Source: Desulfobacterales bacterium (lineage in GTDB: Bacteria > Desulfobacterota > Desulfobulbia > Desulfobulbales > BM004). From it: a stretch of 7,007 nt of DNA. Location of the stretch: the NCBI GenBank assembly GCA_012974315.1, contig JAAXQI010000230.1, positions 1 to 7,007 on the forward strand. Reading direction: 5' to 3'. This document shows positions 6,295 to 7,007 of the stretch, piece after piece; the stretch's first letter is position 1, and every line of letters begins with the position of its first letter. Under the pieces are notes generated by a model. It made no database searches. It was not told the DNA's origin and worked only from the letters and a program-made list of their open reading frames with translations. The translations under genes were made by a program, and so were the position numbers.

Positions 6295-7007
6295 CACGGT
6301 TTTAACGATCATTCCAATTTCATTAAAAACAGTGCCCACTATTTCAACAAACATCAGATAGCGGTATACGCTTATGACCAGCGCGGCTTCGGCAATGCAC
6401 CGGTAAAGGGAAGATGGAGTTCCACCGAAGCCATGACACAAGACCTGAAAACCCTGATCCGGCTCATCGCCCAAAAGCATCCGAACCAACCCATCTACCT
6501 CCTGGGCCACTCCATGGGAGGGGCTGTAGTTATCCAGGCCATAAACGGGGAGAACCACCCTGATGTTGCCGGCGCCATTCTCGTAGCACCTGCTGTCTGG
6601 GCCCGCTCCACCATCCCGTTTTACCAGAATGGTGGCCTCTGGCTTGTTGCCCATACCATCCCCTGGTACCGCGTCACCGGAAAAGTACTCGGCAGAAAGC
6701 CAAGCGACAATATTGAAATGCTCAAAGAGCAGGGACGCGATCCCCTGGTGATCAAGGAGACAAGATTTGATACAATATACGGCCTGCAGAGCCTGATGGA
6801 TGCAGCCTATAAAGCAGCTGACACCTACACCCTCAAAACCCTTGTTCTCTATGGCGATCACGACCAGATAATTCCGGAGAAACCGGTTCTTGATGCCTTC
6901 CAGCGTTTCCCGACTGACCCTGCAGAACAGAAACAGTTGATTCGCTATGAAAACGGCTACCACATGCTGCTCCGCGACCTGCAGGCAGAAAATGCCATGA
7001 AGGATAT
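6295..7007 (+). pseudogene. 5'-truncated alpha/beta hydrolase (monoacylglycerol lipase-like), running off the window
   Basis: The frame encodes a Hydrolase_4 / lysophospholipase-type enzyme that would cleave acyl esters such as monoglycerides. Counting the first homologous residue as 1, it starts at HGFNDHSNF, the oxyanion-loop HG motif, continues through AYDQRGFG, has the nucleophile elbow GHSMGG with Ser73 (codon 6511-6513), the acid Asp in YGDHDQIIP (codon 6862-6864), and His in GYHMLLRD (codon 6961-6963), so all three catalytic residues survive. The segment that normally precedes HGF (cap of the first strands, several tens of residues) is missing: the frame is closed by TGA at 6277-6279 inside the palindrome, and no ATG, GTG or TTG with a ribosome site precedes HGF. 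The first ATG (6433) would drop the oxyanion motif. The gene therefore seems broken at its 5' end by rearrangement, unless the window is a misjoined assembly. Its 3' end lies beyond 7007. Codon choice resembles the operon, not the SnoaL-like gene. Confidence 0.75.

Noticed and set aside
6172..6963. 263-residue open frame on the minus strand
   Set aside because: It is antisense to the hydrolase frame, whose plus-strand translation carries GHSMGG and the other catalytic motifs, and it runs through the end of the SnoaL-like gene.

Overview
The window reads as a small anaerobic ergothioneine-biosynthesis operon, flanked on the left by a 27-bp tandem repeat and on the right by an AT-rich accessory gene and a broken hydrolase gene. 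Every gene lies on the + strand. The host is probably an anaerobic bacterium: the central enzyme combines a [4Fe-4S]/pterin-guanine-dinucleotide (Mo or W) module with a cysteine desulfurase, a combination known to me only from anaerobes. A GGGGTC/GACCCC palindrome near 6270 is of a kind often seen beside REP-associated transposases in Desulfobacterota-like genomes, but that assignment is weak.

Layout. Positions 1-76 hold two full copies and one partial copy of a 27-bp direct repeat. Positions 77-190 are AT-rich, with a Fur-box-like sequence and a strong Shine-Dalgarno. Then come a DUF427 protein (191-475, apparently with an AUA start), a flavodoxin-fold NAD(P)H/FMN reductase-like protein (505-1251), an EgtD-type histidine N-alpha-methyltransferase (1304-2341), and a 1142-residue fusion (2349-5777) of a DMSO-reductase-family metallopterin module and a NifS/IscS-type cysteine desulfurase. 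Spacings of 29, 52 and 7 bp, with the EgtD 3' end supplying the Shine-Dalgarno of the fusion gene, suggest one operon. After a 99-bp gap with an inverted repeat comes a compositionally different SnoaL-like gene (5877-6263), then the palindrome, then an alpha/beta hydrolase reading frame that lacks its N-terminus and runs off the right edge.

How the genes work together. EgtD converts histidine to N-alpha-trimethylhistidine (hercynine). The fusion matches the domain plan of the metallopterin-dependent ergothioneine synthase described from Caldithrix abyssi, in which the desulfurase takes sulfur from cysteine and the metallopterin module places it on C2 of the imidazole ring without O2. The two genes together would be a full route from histidine to ergothioneine, with no EgtB, EgtC, EgtE or rhodanese-type EanB in the window. 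The DUF427 and flavodoxin-like proteins are plausible but unproven partners. The core chemistry is therefore known in outline. What may be new here is the neighbourhood, the possible iron control, and the odd start codon and genome junctions.
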